DNA from: Verrucomicrobiia bacterium
GTDB taxonomy: Bacteria; Verrucomicrobiota; Verrucomicrobiia; Verrucomicrobiales; DEV007
NCBI GenBank assembly: GCA_030425385.1
Contig: JAUIAH010000042.1
Coordinates: forward strand, 1-64,000
DNA: 64,000 nucleotides
Direction: 5' to 3'
Numbering within the stretch: the first letter of the stretch is position 1; the number at the start of each line of letters is the position of its first letter. Positions 35,719-46,000 of the stretch are shown piece by piece. Below the pieces are notes generated by a model. That model had not been told where the DNA came from, did not search any database, and was given only the letters and a program-made list of their open reading frames with translations. The position numbers were made by a program, and so were the translations under genes.

Positions 35719-37125
35719 ATGAGACGTTCCACCGCCTGCCGCAGTTTCCACGAAACGTCACGCCATCGTCGCCTGCTATTGAAAGCTGGTGGGATGGGTT
35801 TGCTAGGGCTTACCATGCCCAAGCTCATGCAGGGGGCCGCGGCTTCCGAACGCGTCCAGAAGATCGCTCCACGGGCCAAGAATGTGATCTTCCTCTTTCA
35901 GTTCGGCGGGCCAAGCCACGTCGACATGTTTGACATGAAGCCCGACGCTCCCAGCGCCTATCGGAGCCCTCATGGCCGGATCTCCACGCGCATGGCGGGG
36001 ATGGAGATCAATGAACATCTGCCAGAGGTGGCGCAGGTGATGGATGAGTTCACGGTGATCCGGAGCATGCATCACACGATGAAGAATCACAACTCCGCGG
36101 CCTATTATGCCTTGAGTGGGCACGCACCTCCCAGTGATGATCAACGCCTGCGAGACACGCCCGATCTCTATCCAGCCTATGGCAGCGTGGTCGATTGCCT
36201 TGCCCCAAGCACCGATCCAGCCTTGCCGACCTTTGTCTCTTATCCACACACGATCGCTGACGGCTCGCGGACGCCTGGTCAGCATGCTAGTTTCCTTGGC
36301 AAACGCCACGACCCCCTCTTCATTCCGCGCGACCCTAACAAAACCAATTTCCAACTCCCCGAGCTCAGCTTGCCGGAAGACCTCAGTTTGGACCGCCTTC
36401 AGCAACGGCGCGGACTCCAGCAACTGATCGATCAGCAATCGCAATTGCTCGATCATGCCGCCGAAGCGAAAGGGCTCAACGACTACTATGCCAAGGCGCT
36501 CTCCATGTTGCATTCGCCACGGGTCCGACAAGCGTTCGACCTCTCCCAGGAACCCGCATCACTTAGAGAACGCTACGGTCGCACGACCTACGGGCAGGGC
36601 TGCCTCCTCGCTCGGCGACTTGTGGAAGCCGGCGTGAAATTCACCACGGTCTATTTCTCCCGTTCCATCGGCGGGCGCTCCAAGACGGACGGCGGTTGGG
36701 ATACCCATGGCTTTGACAATACGAGGATGTTCCCCATCATCGAATCCTACCATTTGCCCATCACCGATCAAACCTTACCCACTCTCATCACCGATCTCAA
36801 GATGCGTGGTTTGTTAGATGAAACCCTGGTTCTTTGGATGGGAGAATTCGGGCGCACGCCCAAGATCAACAAGAATGTCAGTCGGGATCACTGGCCACAA
36901 TGCTATTCGGTTCTGTTGGCGGGCGGCGGAGTCAAGCGCGGTTACATCTACGGCGCCTCGGATGCCAAGGGCGAGCATCCTGCTGAAGATCCCGTCACTC
37001 CAGAAGATCTGGCGGCCACCATCTACTACCTCTTGGGTATCGATCCCAATGCCATGATCATTGATACCCAGGACCGCCCCTTGCCCATTTCCAGCGGCAA
37101 GCCCATTCTAGATATCATCGCCTAA
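35719..37125 (+). CDS. DUF1501 family protein
   Basis: A 468-residue protein of the DUF1501 family, distantly related to sulfatase/alkaline-phosphatase folds, exported probably by Tat: the leader RHRRLLLKAGGMGLLGL has twin Arg before a hydrophobic stretch. FLFQFGGPSHVDMFDMKPDAP and IRSMHHTMKNHNSAAYYALSG are family signatures. GEFGRTPKINKNVSRDHWP and YLLGIDPNAM lie near the end. The biochemical role is unknown; it accompanies the DUF1549/1553 protein. Last gene of the sulfatase operon, 15 bases downstream of its neighbour. Confidence 0.9.
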   Translation: MRRSTACRSFHETSRHRRLLLKAGGMGLLGLTMPKLMQGAAASERVQKIAPRAKNVIFLFQFGGPSHVDMFDMKPDAPSAYRSPHGRISTRMAGMEINEHLPEVAQVMDEFTVIRSMHHTMKNHNSAAYYALSGHAPPSDDQRLRDTPDLYPAYGSVVDCLAPSTDPALPTFVSYPHTIADGSRTPGQHASFLGKRHDPLFIPRDPNKTNFQLPELSLPEDLSLDRLQQRRGLQQLIDQQSQLLDHAAEAKGLNDYYAKALSMLHSPRVRQAFDLSQEPASLRERYGRTTYGQGCLLARRLVEAGVKFTTVYFSRSIGGRSKTDGGWDTHGFDNTRMFPIIESYHLPITDQTLPTLITDLKMRGLLDETLVLWMGEFGRTPKINKNVSRDHWPQCYSVLLAGGGVKRGYIYGASDAKGEHPAEDPVTPEDLAATIYYLLGIDPNAMIIDTQDRPLPISSGKPILDIIA

Positions 37126-37132
37126 CATCACG

Positions 37133-37825
37133 CTATTCGAAGCGGCCATGGCGCAAGAAATGATGTGTCATGCCGATGACACGACGATTCTTCATGATAA
37201 ATGGATGGGAAACGGGATACACGCGGAAATCGCGCATGCCCTCCAACTGCGCACTGGCGACGGTGACCTTGCCGTCATCAGGGCCAGGCAGAAGACGCGA
37301 AAGGAGAATATTGATGCTGCGATTACCCGTCACGATACCCGTTTCCATCTGAGCAGATGGCAGTTGAGCCAAGAACCCATCGTGAGCCGTCCCGAGTTGG
37401 GTGCCTGCGGGTCCATTGAGCCATCGAAAGAGGCGCCAATGGCCTAACTTATCAACCACCTCACTCCCGTGGTTTGGCGGACTGAGCATGACCAAGCGCC
37501 CCATGTTCGGCAGCGGATCCTCATGGTGAAGGTATCGGACCAGGATACCACCAAGGCTGTGCGCGACGAAATGGACCGTATGATGCTCCGGGACCTGCGA
37601 GGCCACGGTTGCACGGATATGGGCAGCCAATGCGGGAATGGCATGGCGGCGACTTGGGTAGGCGATGTTATAGACCTGATAGTCTTTCTGCAACGCACGC
37701 TCCATCGCTTTCATGCTCCGAGAAGTCCGCGCCAACCCGTGCAGCAACACCACCGATTCCTTGGGCGGTTGGGCGTTGGCAAGGGTCATCAAGGCTAGAA
37801 TGACGACTGATATGAGGCGTGTCAT
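37133..37825 (-). CDS. Secreted lipase-like alpha/beta hydrolase
   Basis: A 230-residue exported hydrolase. Signal MTRLISVVILALMTLANA; oxyanion-side HGLARTSRSM (near residue 29); nucleophile in AHSLGG (Ser90); then NMGRLVMLSPPNHGSEVVD, typical of lipase class 2/PGAP1-like proteins. A His near the C-terminus (SHPFIMKN or THHFLRHGRF) would complete the triad. ATG 37825 is used in preference to a TTG six codons upstream, as the signal starts there. It converges on the DUF1501 gene with only 7 bases between stops. Confidence 0.8.
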   Translation of the reverse strand: MTRLISVVILALMTLANAQPPKESVVLLHGLARTSRSMKAMERALQKDYQVYNIAYPSRRHAIPALAAHIRATVASQVPEHHTVHFVAHSLGGILVRYLHHEDPLPNMGRLVMLSPPNHGSEVVDKLGHWRLFRWLNGPAGTQLGTAHDGFLAQLPSAQMETGIVTGNRSINILLSRLLPGPDDGKVTVASAQLEGMRDFRVYPVSHPFIMKNRRVIGMTHHFLRHGRFE

Positions 37826-37916
37826 GAGAAAAGACGTGACCAAGCGTACATGGAAACAGCGGACCTCGCCAGGAGATCCGCTGTCGCCAATGAAAGCAAT
37901 GTTCGCTAGAGTGCGA

Positions 37917-38186
37917 TCAGCGCACGATGTTCATGGCACCCGTGCCCGCGTCGCGTGCGGTGTTCATGGCGCCACTGCCCACATTGCGCGTGGTATCCAG
38001 CGCGCCGCCACCGACCTTCTTGGTCGTGTTCACGGCACCACTTGTGGCATCCGTCGCCATGTTCGCAGCGCCACCAACGGTGTTGCCCGCCATGTCGAGG
38101 GCACCACCGCCAATATCGCTTGCCGTGGAGCACGCGCTGAGAGAAACAATGATCGCAGAAGCACCGAGGAGAAGGAGTGATTTCAT
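37917..38186 (-). CDS. Small lipoprotein with 11-residue repeats
   Basis: An 89-residue protein with lipobox LSAC (Cys19). The mature part is almost wholly tandem 11-residue units of the form GGALDxxxNxV / GGAANMATDAT / SGAVNTTKKVG / GGALDTTRNVG / SGAMNTARDAG, rich in Ala, Gly, Asn and Thr. Such hendecads form amphipathic helices in LEA-like and apolipoprotein-like proteins. No enzymatic motif. It may coat or stabilise the envelope, or be a stress lipoprotein; this is inference. Confidence 0.75.
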   Translation of the reverse strand: MKSLLLLGASAIIVSLSACSTASDIGGGALDMAGNTVGGAANMATDATSGAVNTTKKVGGGALDTTRNVGSGAMNTARDAGTGAMNIVR

Positions 38187-38298
38187 AGTCTTAAGAGGGT
38201 GAGATTATAGGAAGTTTGTGTTGAATGGCCCTCGTGTTGAGAGGCACGATTGGATTGTGTCTTGATAGATTCCCGATGGAAAGCGAAAAGTCACATTG

Positions 38299-39954
38299 CT
38301 ATTTGGTAGATTCCGATCGCCTGCGACGAGACAAGTCTCCACGGAGGTCCTCTACCAAGCGGTCAAGCTGCGCCTGTTGCGGGACTTCCAAGCGCGCAGC
38401 CGCAAAGGCGATCGCTTTCTCGGCGGTCTCCCACTCCCTTATCCGCATGAGATGATTCACGAATGGGCGCACGATGCGATGTCCCGTAATCAAACCCGCC
38501 TTTCGGAACGTGGAGACATCGCGCCGATAACGATTCACTAGGGCATCGAGAGACTCCTCCCGCATGGCTCGACGCCATGCGGTCGCGGCTTCAATCAGAG
38601 CGAGGTCAGGCCGATCCTTCCGATTGCGGGACACAATCCGCTGACGCAACTGCTGTCCTTCGGCAGATTCCCCGCGTGCCTCCACCAGAGAAGCGGTCTT
38701 CCGAAGGAAACGCGCCTCCAAGTCTGGATAATCGTTGAAAGCAATCGCTGCTTGCCGGGCCAGCTTCTCTAGCATCGCCACATCTTCACTCTCCCCAACC
38801 TGCAGGAGCCATTCCCAAGATGGCAAGTGGCGAGGATGTTCTCGCACTGCTCGTGCAGCCCGGTCCTTTGCACCTAGGAGATTCCCCTCTCGTTGCGCCA
38901 AAAGTGCAAAGTCAAAGTGCAATTGCGCCCGTCGGTAGCGTGGCTCTTCGGCTAGTCGCTCTTTCAGGAAAGCCAATTCGTGGTCCATGGGGCGCTCCCA
39001 CGTTTGCGGATCAAAGGTTCGCCCGGTCACGTAAGCGGAATCTGGACGGCGACCCGCTTCGAAGTTCCATTTGCCGGGTGCCTCAAGATAGCCCACCCAG
39101 GCATGGAGACCATCCTCCATCACACCGATGACCGCAATGCTAGGCACCAGATGCGCTTTGGCTACTTGAGTGAGATAATAGGCCTGATCCACACAGATGC
39201 CTCCTTTCTCCCGAATAGCGGACAATTGATAGGGCCCATCACGCCAAGTCGTTTCCAACGCTTCATAGCGATCATAGTCATAAGGCACTTCCCAATACTG
39301 GCGTTTCAAATGCTCCGCAGTCACCTCCAGATGGTCACGTGCCCATCGCAGTTCATCGATACTCGCTGACACATCCACCACATACGTCAACTCCTCCATG
39401 AGCAATGCATCTAACCGATGCACCCCCTTCTTTTCCCGATCCGTCTCCACCCAGAATCGAAAGGCTTCAACCAGATCCGGCAAGCGGCGGTCAAGCGAAT
39501 CCCTCGACACCTGGCGATGCGGCCAATGGCGTTGGGGAGGCGATTGATCATACACCAACGCCATGGCCATGGCGAGCTGAGGATGTGCTCGGAACGCTTC
39601 AGGCTCCGCCTGGAAGAGCCTTTGCAAACATCCGTAGACCTCTTCATGGGCATCGGTGGGTCTGAGCAGGCGAAAGAAAGTCCTCGCCACAAACGGCGCT
39701 TCCCACCACCAACGCTTGAGGGATTCTTCTAACACGGCACCACGGAAGGCATAGGCATAGGCCAATTGTGCTCGGGCCATGGCCTCGGCTGCGGGCTTCC
39801 AAGCCTTCTTATCATAGGCTTCCGAGGCTTCTTCTTCACATTGGAAAGCCACTTCCCGCCAGGTGCCCCGCTCGCTCACATCAGGATAAGGCATGGCTGC
39901 AAGCCAACCCATGGTTTGCCACCAGATAATCACAAAGAGCCCGCGGGTCACCAT
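38299..39954 (-). CDS. Secreted transglutaminase-like protein with helical repeats
   Basis: A protein of about 551 residues with a short signal (MVTRGLFVIIWWQTMGWLAA). The middle holds a transglutaminase-like core: GGICVDQAYYLTQVAKA (Cys near 252), GLHAWVGY (His near 286) and WNFEAGRRPD (acidic residue near 299), the Cys-His-Asp/Glu order. The flanking parts are alpha-helical and TPR-like (LHFDFALLAQREGNLLGAKDRAARAVREHPRHLPSW). It may cleave or cross-link proteins or peptidoglycan peptides. ATG 39954 is preferred; a longer frame runs under the divergent giant gene. Confidence 0.7.
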   Translation of the reverse strand: MVTRGLFVIIWWQTMGWLAAMPYPDVSERGTWREVAFQCEEEASEAYDKKAWKPAAEAMARAQLAYAYAFRGAVLEESLKRWWWEAPFVARTFFRLLRPTDAHEEVYGCLQRLFQAEPEAFRAHPQLAMAMALVYDQSPPQRHWPHRQVSRDSLDRRLPDLVEAFRFWVETDREKKGVHRLDALLMEELTYVVDVSASIDELRWARDHLEVTAEHLKRQYWEVPYDYDRYEALETTWRDGPYQLSAIREKGGICVDQAYYLTQVAKAHLVPSIAVIGVMEDGLHAWVGYLEAPGKWNFEAGRRPDSAYVTGRTFDPQTWERPMDHELAFLKERLAEEPRYRRAQLHFDFALLAQREGNLLGAKDRAARAVREHPRHLPSWEWLLQVGESEDVAMLEKLARQAAIAFNDYPDLEARFLRKTASLVEARGESAEGQQLRQRIVSRNRKDRPDLALIEAATAWRRAMREESLDALVNRYRRDVSTFRKAGLITGHRIVRPFVNHLMRIREWETAEKAIAFAAARLEVPQQAQLDRLVEDLRGDLSRRRRSESTK

Positions 39955-40065
39955 GACGCGGAGTCTATCGTGCCCAAACAAGCATTCAACTCGTTTGCGA
40001 ATGATGATAGAGAGATGAGAATTTGTCTGTAACATCTGACCTTCATTTGCGAAGATGGTGTCGTC

Positions 40066-43000
40066 ATGTCGCATCGCTTGTCTTTCATAGGGGCCTGTTG
40101 GCTTCTGATCACCTCTGCAGCCACGATGGCGGGCACCATTCGTGGACAAATCATCGATCAATCGACGGGGCTCCCCCTCGATGGAGCCGTCATCACCCTT
40201 CAAAGTGATACTGGCAAAGTCGATCGCTCCGACTTGTTTGGATTCTATACTCTGGCCGATGTCGCCGAAGGCACACAGACGATCGATGTGAATCGGCGCG
40301 GGTATTTACCGAAGACTAGCACGATCACTGTCGGATCCGAGTTGGCCTCAGCCAATGCCGCCTTGACCCCGGATCCCTCCCTACCGCCAAACGATAGCCG
40401 CGAAATCATCTCTCTCGTGATTTCAATCGTTGATGCAAAGAGCAATGTGCCCATCGGCGGCGTGCCGGTAGTGGCACAACATGCAATGGATAGCTTTTCT
40501 GGCAGCACTACTGGTGATGGCACGCTCATTCTTGAGGACGTGCCTGAAGGCGCTTACACCTTTCTTATCAATCAAGGAGGTCGTGCTGGCTGGGAAACCT
40601 ACACCTCGGCAAGCCACACGATTGGACAGAGCCACCACATCAATGTGCAACTGAAGCACATTCCCCAAGACCTCACCCTGACGGTGCGCGGCTGCGACCC
40701 GAGTACGCAAGAAGAGCGCGGGTTGGAGGGAGTCTATGTGGAGCTGGAAGGTGTCGACCCCGAAGATGAAGACATTGTCGTCGTTCCCAAGCGCACCCTT
40801 CTCTCCGACGGCAATGGAGAGGTTCATCTCAACGATCTCTGTCCCATTCACTGGAAAGTGAAGACGATCCGCTACGGATATCAATCAGTCGACGAAACCC
40901 TCACTCCCGGTGGCGGCGACCAACTCCCGAGCGCCACAACCCTCACGCTTCCGATGCGTCAAACCGGACTCCACCTGACCCTTACCTCTGACTATCAAAC
41001 GAACGATTTCTATGAAGGCATCGAGGTGATCGTCGAAGGTGTTGCCGAATCAAACACCGAAGGTATCCGTCGCACATTGGACAGCCCTCTGGAGGGTGAT
41101 GAGGCCAATGTGAGGAGCTTTCCCAAGCTCCTGCCGGGACGCTATATCGTCACGGTGAATGACACCTTTGAACCGGCCGATCCCTCGACGATGGCCGCTC
41201 CACACTTCACGACTCAGACAGTGGTGGAAGCCATCGACAACGAGATGACCGAAGTGGACCTGACGTTGGACGTGAAACGGGCCCTCGTGCGCGGTCGCCT
41301 CTTCGCGGCGCAGGGAGAACTGGTTAAGGTCGACAGTCCCGGGGGTCTGCAAGCCTTTGGTCGGGAGCCGGTTTACGAAGCCTTCGAAACGGAAGGCATC
41401 GCCCTGGTAGCGGCAAGTGTCTTCCAGGAGAACTTGTTAGAGGAGGCTCGCAAGCCAGCCGCCGATTCCAATGCAGCGGGCGAGTTTCTCATCGAGGTGC
41501 TGCCAGGAAGCTATGGCGTGGGATTGGAATCCCTCACTGAACACTATGGAAGTCATTGTGTCCTGCGCCACCAACGCCCGATCGTTGGAGCGGATGGCAG
41601 CCTCACCACGGAAGAAACGACGCTCAAACAAGAATGGCCAATGTTTGACACTTGGCCTGACACCTTCGCCAATGGCCCACCCGTTGGCATCACGGGCAAT
41701 CCCGGCGTTCCCCTCGTCATCAACTCAGAAGGCGACTACGACCTTAGCCTCTACCTCCATCCGAAGACGGTGACCATGTGGCTGCAGTTCGTCACGCAAG
41801 CGGGTGCGCCGACGGAGAATCTCGTTCAGGGCATGGACCCCGACACAGGCCAGATCGTCACCGTCGATTTCAATGAAGCCGTAGCCAATCCTGCCATGCT
41901 CACGCTCGGAGGGCAAACCAAGCCCGTGAAACTGTTCGACGGCTTCGCTCTGGCAGAGTTCGAAGATCTACAACCGGGGTCGCATTCCTGGTCCGGGTCG
42001 CATCCGCGCTTCACCATCGGCCCTACGATTCAAGGACCGGACGGCGAGGTGCCTGACTTTGGAGATCTACCAGACATCCCGGGCATTCCCAATCCCGGGG
42101 ACGCTTCGATCGATGCACTCATCAATGCTTTGCAGGCGCTCGTAGTGACTCTGCAAGTTGCGGGGGCGACCGAACTCGCCGCACAGTATCAGGAGGCCTT
42201 GGATGATTTGTTAGCCTCGCAAGAGAACGGCGGCGGCAACAATGGCCCTGACCCAGGCATGGATGGCGATCTTTTCTCAACGGAGTTCACCATCCCTGAA
42301 TGGCCCGATTACCCCGGCAAAGCGTATCCTACCGATCCTGGTCTAGCATTCCCCTTCATCCCCACACTGTTATATCAGCGAGTGCCCACCCCAAACAATG
42401 CTGTGGCGCAGTACAAATCAACAGGCACGGTGAAAGTGATCGAACTCACCTGGCAAGACGAGGCTACAGGTATGCTCGAGGAAGGTGAAGAACCACACTA
42501 CGAAGACGACGCGGGCAACGACAGCGACTTCATCGAGCGCGAGATCACCACCTTTGGACTCATTCAGCCAGACTACGCAGAAGGGGCTTTGTTTGCTGGT
42601 GGAGGACGTCCGCTTGGTTCCTTCACCCACTGGGAAGGTGGACGTCCGTTGCGCGTCGAAGGGAGTGGCGACGTCACCATCACTCTCTACCACGGTGGCC
42701 CGCAGGAGAATACGGGAGACTTCGTTCCCCCCCGTCTCAACAAGACTCTAACCATCCGCGCACTCAATGACAACGCTCCGGATGAAGAGATCAGTGGCAT
42801 TGAATTATTCCTTGGCACGCAGGAGCAGATGTTCACCACTGGGACGAAAGCGGCGCCCACCCGAATCCAAATTCCGCAACAGTATGACGGCGCCTTGCGG
42901 GTGGCACGCGTCAACGTTCCTGCCCAAGACTGGGTGCCGCAACCGGGCTTCGATGTCATCCAATCGGGTACGTTCAACACGGAAGTCACCCTCGTCGTAC

Positions 43001-46000
43001 GCCTCAGTCAGGGGGTGGATGTTGAGGGATCGGTCACCAACGCCATCACGGGTGTGCCGCTCGAGGGCGTGCGCGTGCGCGCCTACGAACGCTTTGGTCA
43101 AGCCCTAGCGGGTGCAGGCGTCCTGACAGCATCCGATGGATCCTTCGACTTTGGCGAACCAGCAGAAGAGGTCGGCGTGTTCTTCCTAGAGTTCACCGCG
43201 CTGGGATTTCTGCCGAAACGCATCCGATACGGAGTCAATGATCCCGCCTTCACCGCCGATCCCGGAAAACCTAACATTCGCAAGTTGAATGCGATGGTGG
43301 AACTCACGCCGCGTTCGCTCCCTGACATTGAGCCCTTTGGTGATCGCTTTGGTTCTTTCCTGCCCTACGTCTCGGCAAAGAGCACCCAGGGACTGGGGCC
43401 GATCCAGGCAGAGGAGGAATTGACCCTCACCTGGGAGGCGCAAACGGGTGCCCCAGATGATCCCGTCACCGTCTTGCCTTTCGATGCCTTTGATGGTGCC
43501 GCGCAAGAAGCCGTGACCGAAACCATGACGGACCCCATTGCCCTCATTGCTCTCGTGGACCCTCGCATCTTCCCACCTGATCCCTCCGAGATGGCGGGAA
43601 CAGGTGCAGAAGCGGCGACTGGGCAGGCCGCGCCTCAAGACGTGATCGACTTTCTCCCTCCTGACGAACTCACCACAAATGACCACGACGTGCAGGGGCG
43701 TCGCCGATGGTGGGACGCGATCACGAGTCAGATGTTTCCTGGTGATGGCGCCCTCTTACCAAACGGCTACTTCCTTACCATGCACCTCGAAGACCGCGAG
43801 ATGCGCGTCGGTCAGCCTGATGGCGAACTGAATGGTGGTGGACAAGTGCTCTTGTCCTCGATTCACCCTGGGAAATACAACCCGTATCTCGTCGTGGAAA
43901 CCGTGGGAGGCGCTGTGGGAATCACGCGCTTGGTCGATGAGGACTCGGAACCTGACAAAGTCCTACGGGGACTTCGAGCGCCGCAATACCTCTCCTTTGT
44001 CGGTGATTTCATGGCTCTTGCCCAGCGTTTCTCCGGTTCGGATAATTTCAAGGACTACGTCAAAGACATCACCCCCGATGGGCGCTTTGTTCCCTTGCCT
44101 AACATCACGGGTGAGATCTCCGAGGAGAACGGGTTCCTCACCTACGACTATCGCTTTGCCCTCCAGTGGAAAGAAGGCATGCAAATGCCAGGCAAGAACT
44201 ATGGCGGCATGGGACTGGGTTATGCAGGAGCCGTCATCGAGGGCAGCGCGGGTCTCAAGCTGGAAGGCAAGGATAACAAGCTGACGCTCGATATCGCCGG
44301 ACAAGCCTCGACAACGCCGCCGGAAGAGCGGAACGATGCCTTCCTCCCGCGGATCGTGCCGCAACGGGTTCGCGACACGCTCGACCCGAAGTTCACCATG
44401 ACGGGAGGTGGGGAAACGAATTTCGCTCAGGTTTATGATCCCGAGGCGAATCCGTTAGAGATACAGACGCAACTTTGTCTCAATGTGGGGGCGAAACTCG
44501 ATGTGTCCTACGATCTCAAACCCTATGTGGCCCGGCTCCCACAGATTGGCCCGTTCATCACCACCCTCGACTTCATCGATCCTAAAGCGCTTACCATTGC
44601 CGCCACCGGTAGTGGAGCTTTGGGAGTGAAATCGATCTCTACCTGGACGACCAAATATCCCATGCCTAGTGGTCCCACCGGCGGGCAGCCCGAGAACGGC
44701 AGCATCTTGGGAGGTGACGAGGATCTTGTCAGTGGCTCTGCCGTTCGCACCTTCACTCAAGACTTCGATCTCTGTATGAGTCTCGGCATTGGCTTGGAAC
44801 TCGATGTCGCGAAGACAGCCGGCGGCAGCATTGGACTGGTGTTAGAAGGAGAGAATTGCGAGATTCCGATCGTGGGAGGAGGCGTGCCCGGCATGAATTT
44901 CACCACCAACTTTGGTTCGTGGCCACCTTTGAAAGAGGTATCCGGCAAGCTCAACGCTCATGCCAATCTCTACCTCGATGTGTGGGTGAAACGCTTCGCC
45001 GCAGAGCGCACCTGGGAGTTGTTCGAGTTCACGAATCAGTTTGGGACAGAAAGCCGCCTGCAAGTTGTGCCCATCTCTAATACGATCGAGGTGATTGAAA
45101 GAACGACCGGACCAGGCAGCACGCTTGACCCTGACAATTCGACTCAGCCCCTAACTGATCTCATCCCAGGCGGTGTCGCTAGCCTCACAAATGGCGGTAT
45201 CGATCTCCTCGTGCACACAGATGTCAATCCTGACACAGGCATGATCCAACTCAAGGTCACGCCACGTCTCAATGACGGCCAGTTGGGAACATCTTCAAAG
45301 ATCGCTGAGAATGTTGGGATCATTGCAGCCGACGTGGCCCTGCTACCCAACGGGGACGTCCTTGGCGTCTGGAGCACCGTGAACGAGGCCGACCTCACCA
45401 ATCCCTTTGCCAGCCAATCAGAAGTCTATTTCGCCAAGAGCACGGACGCCGGTGCCACCTGGAGCGCCCCCATGATGATCGATTCCCCTGACAAAGTGGT
45501 CAACGCGATCGATCTGCTTGTGACGGAGAATTTGACGGTGGCTCTCTGCGCGGGAGTCACCAGCGTCTTCGGAGATGGTCAAGTGCTCTATGGCACCCGC
45601 TATGACGAAGACGCGTGGAATGATCCCGTCCTGCTGCTGCCTGAAGGTTCGGTTCAGGACCACGCCGGGCTCGCCATCGATGGCAAGATCATCGTGGCCT
45701 CTATCAATGATACCTCTGTGCTCGGCGTGAGCTGGGATGGGACAGGCGCACCAGAAACGATCGCCCTTTCCGATCAAGGCGGCAGTGCCATTGCCATTGA
45801 TTCTCAGAGTCCTGATCAGAGCACGGTAGCTTGGGGCAAGATCGACGGCGGTCTGGGCTTTGCGGCGTATGCCCAAGGCGCTTGGTCCGCTGGTAATCCG
45901 ATGTATCCTAACATCCAGGCAGATGAACTCTCCATGCTGTCTCAGGGTGCGTTCACCCACCTTGCTTGGACTCACTCTGGACAGATCTTCACTGCCACTC

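Noticed and set aside
37927-38202. Plus-strand frame over the small lipoprotein
   Set aside because: The repeat is visible on both strands, but only the minus strand gives a lipoprotein signal and regular hendecads.
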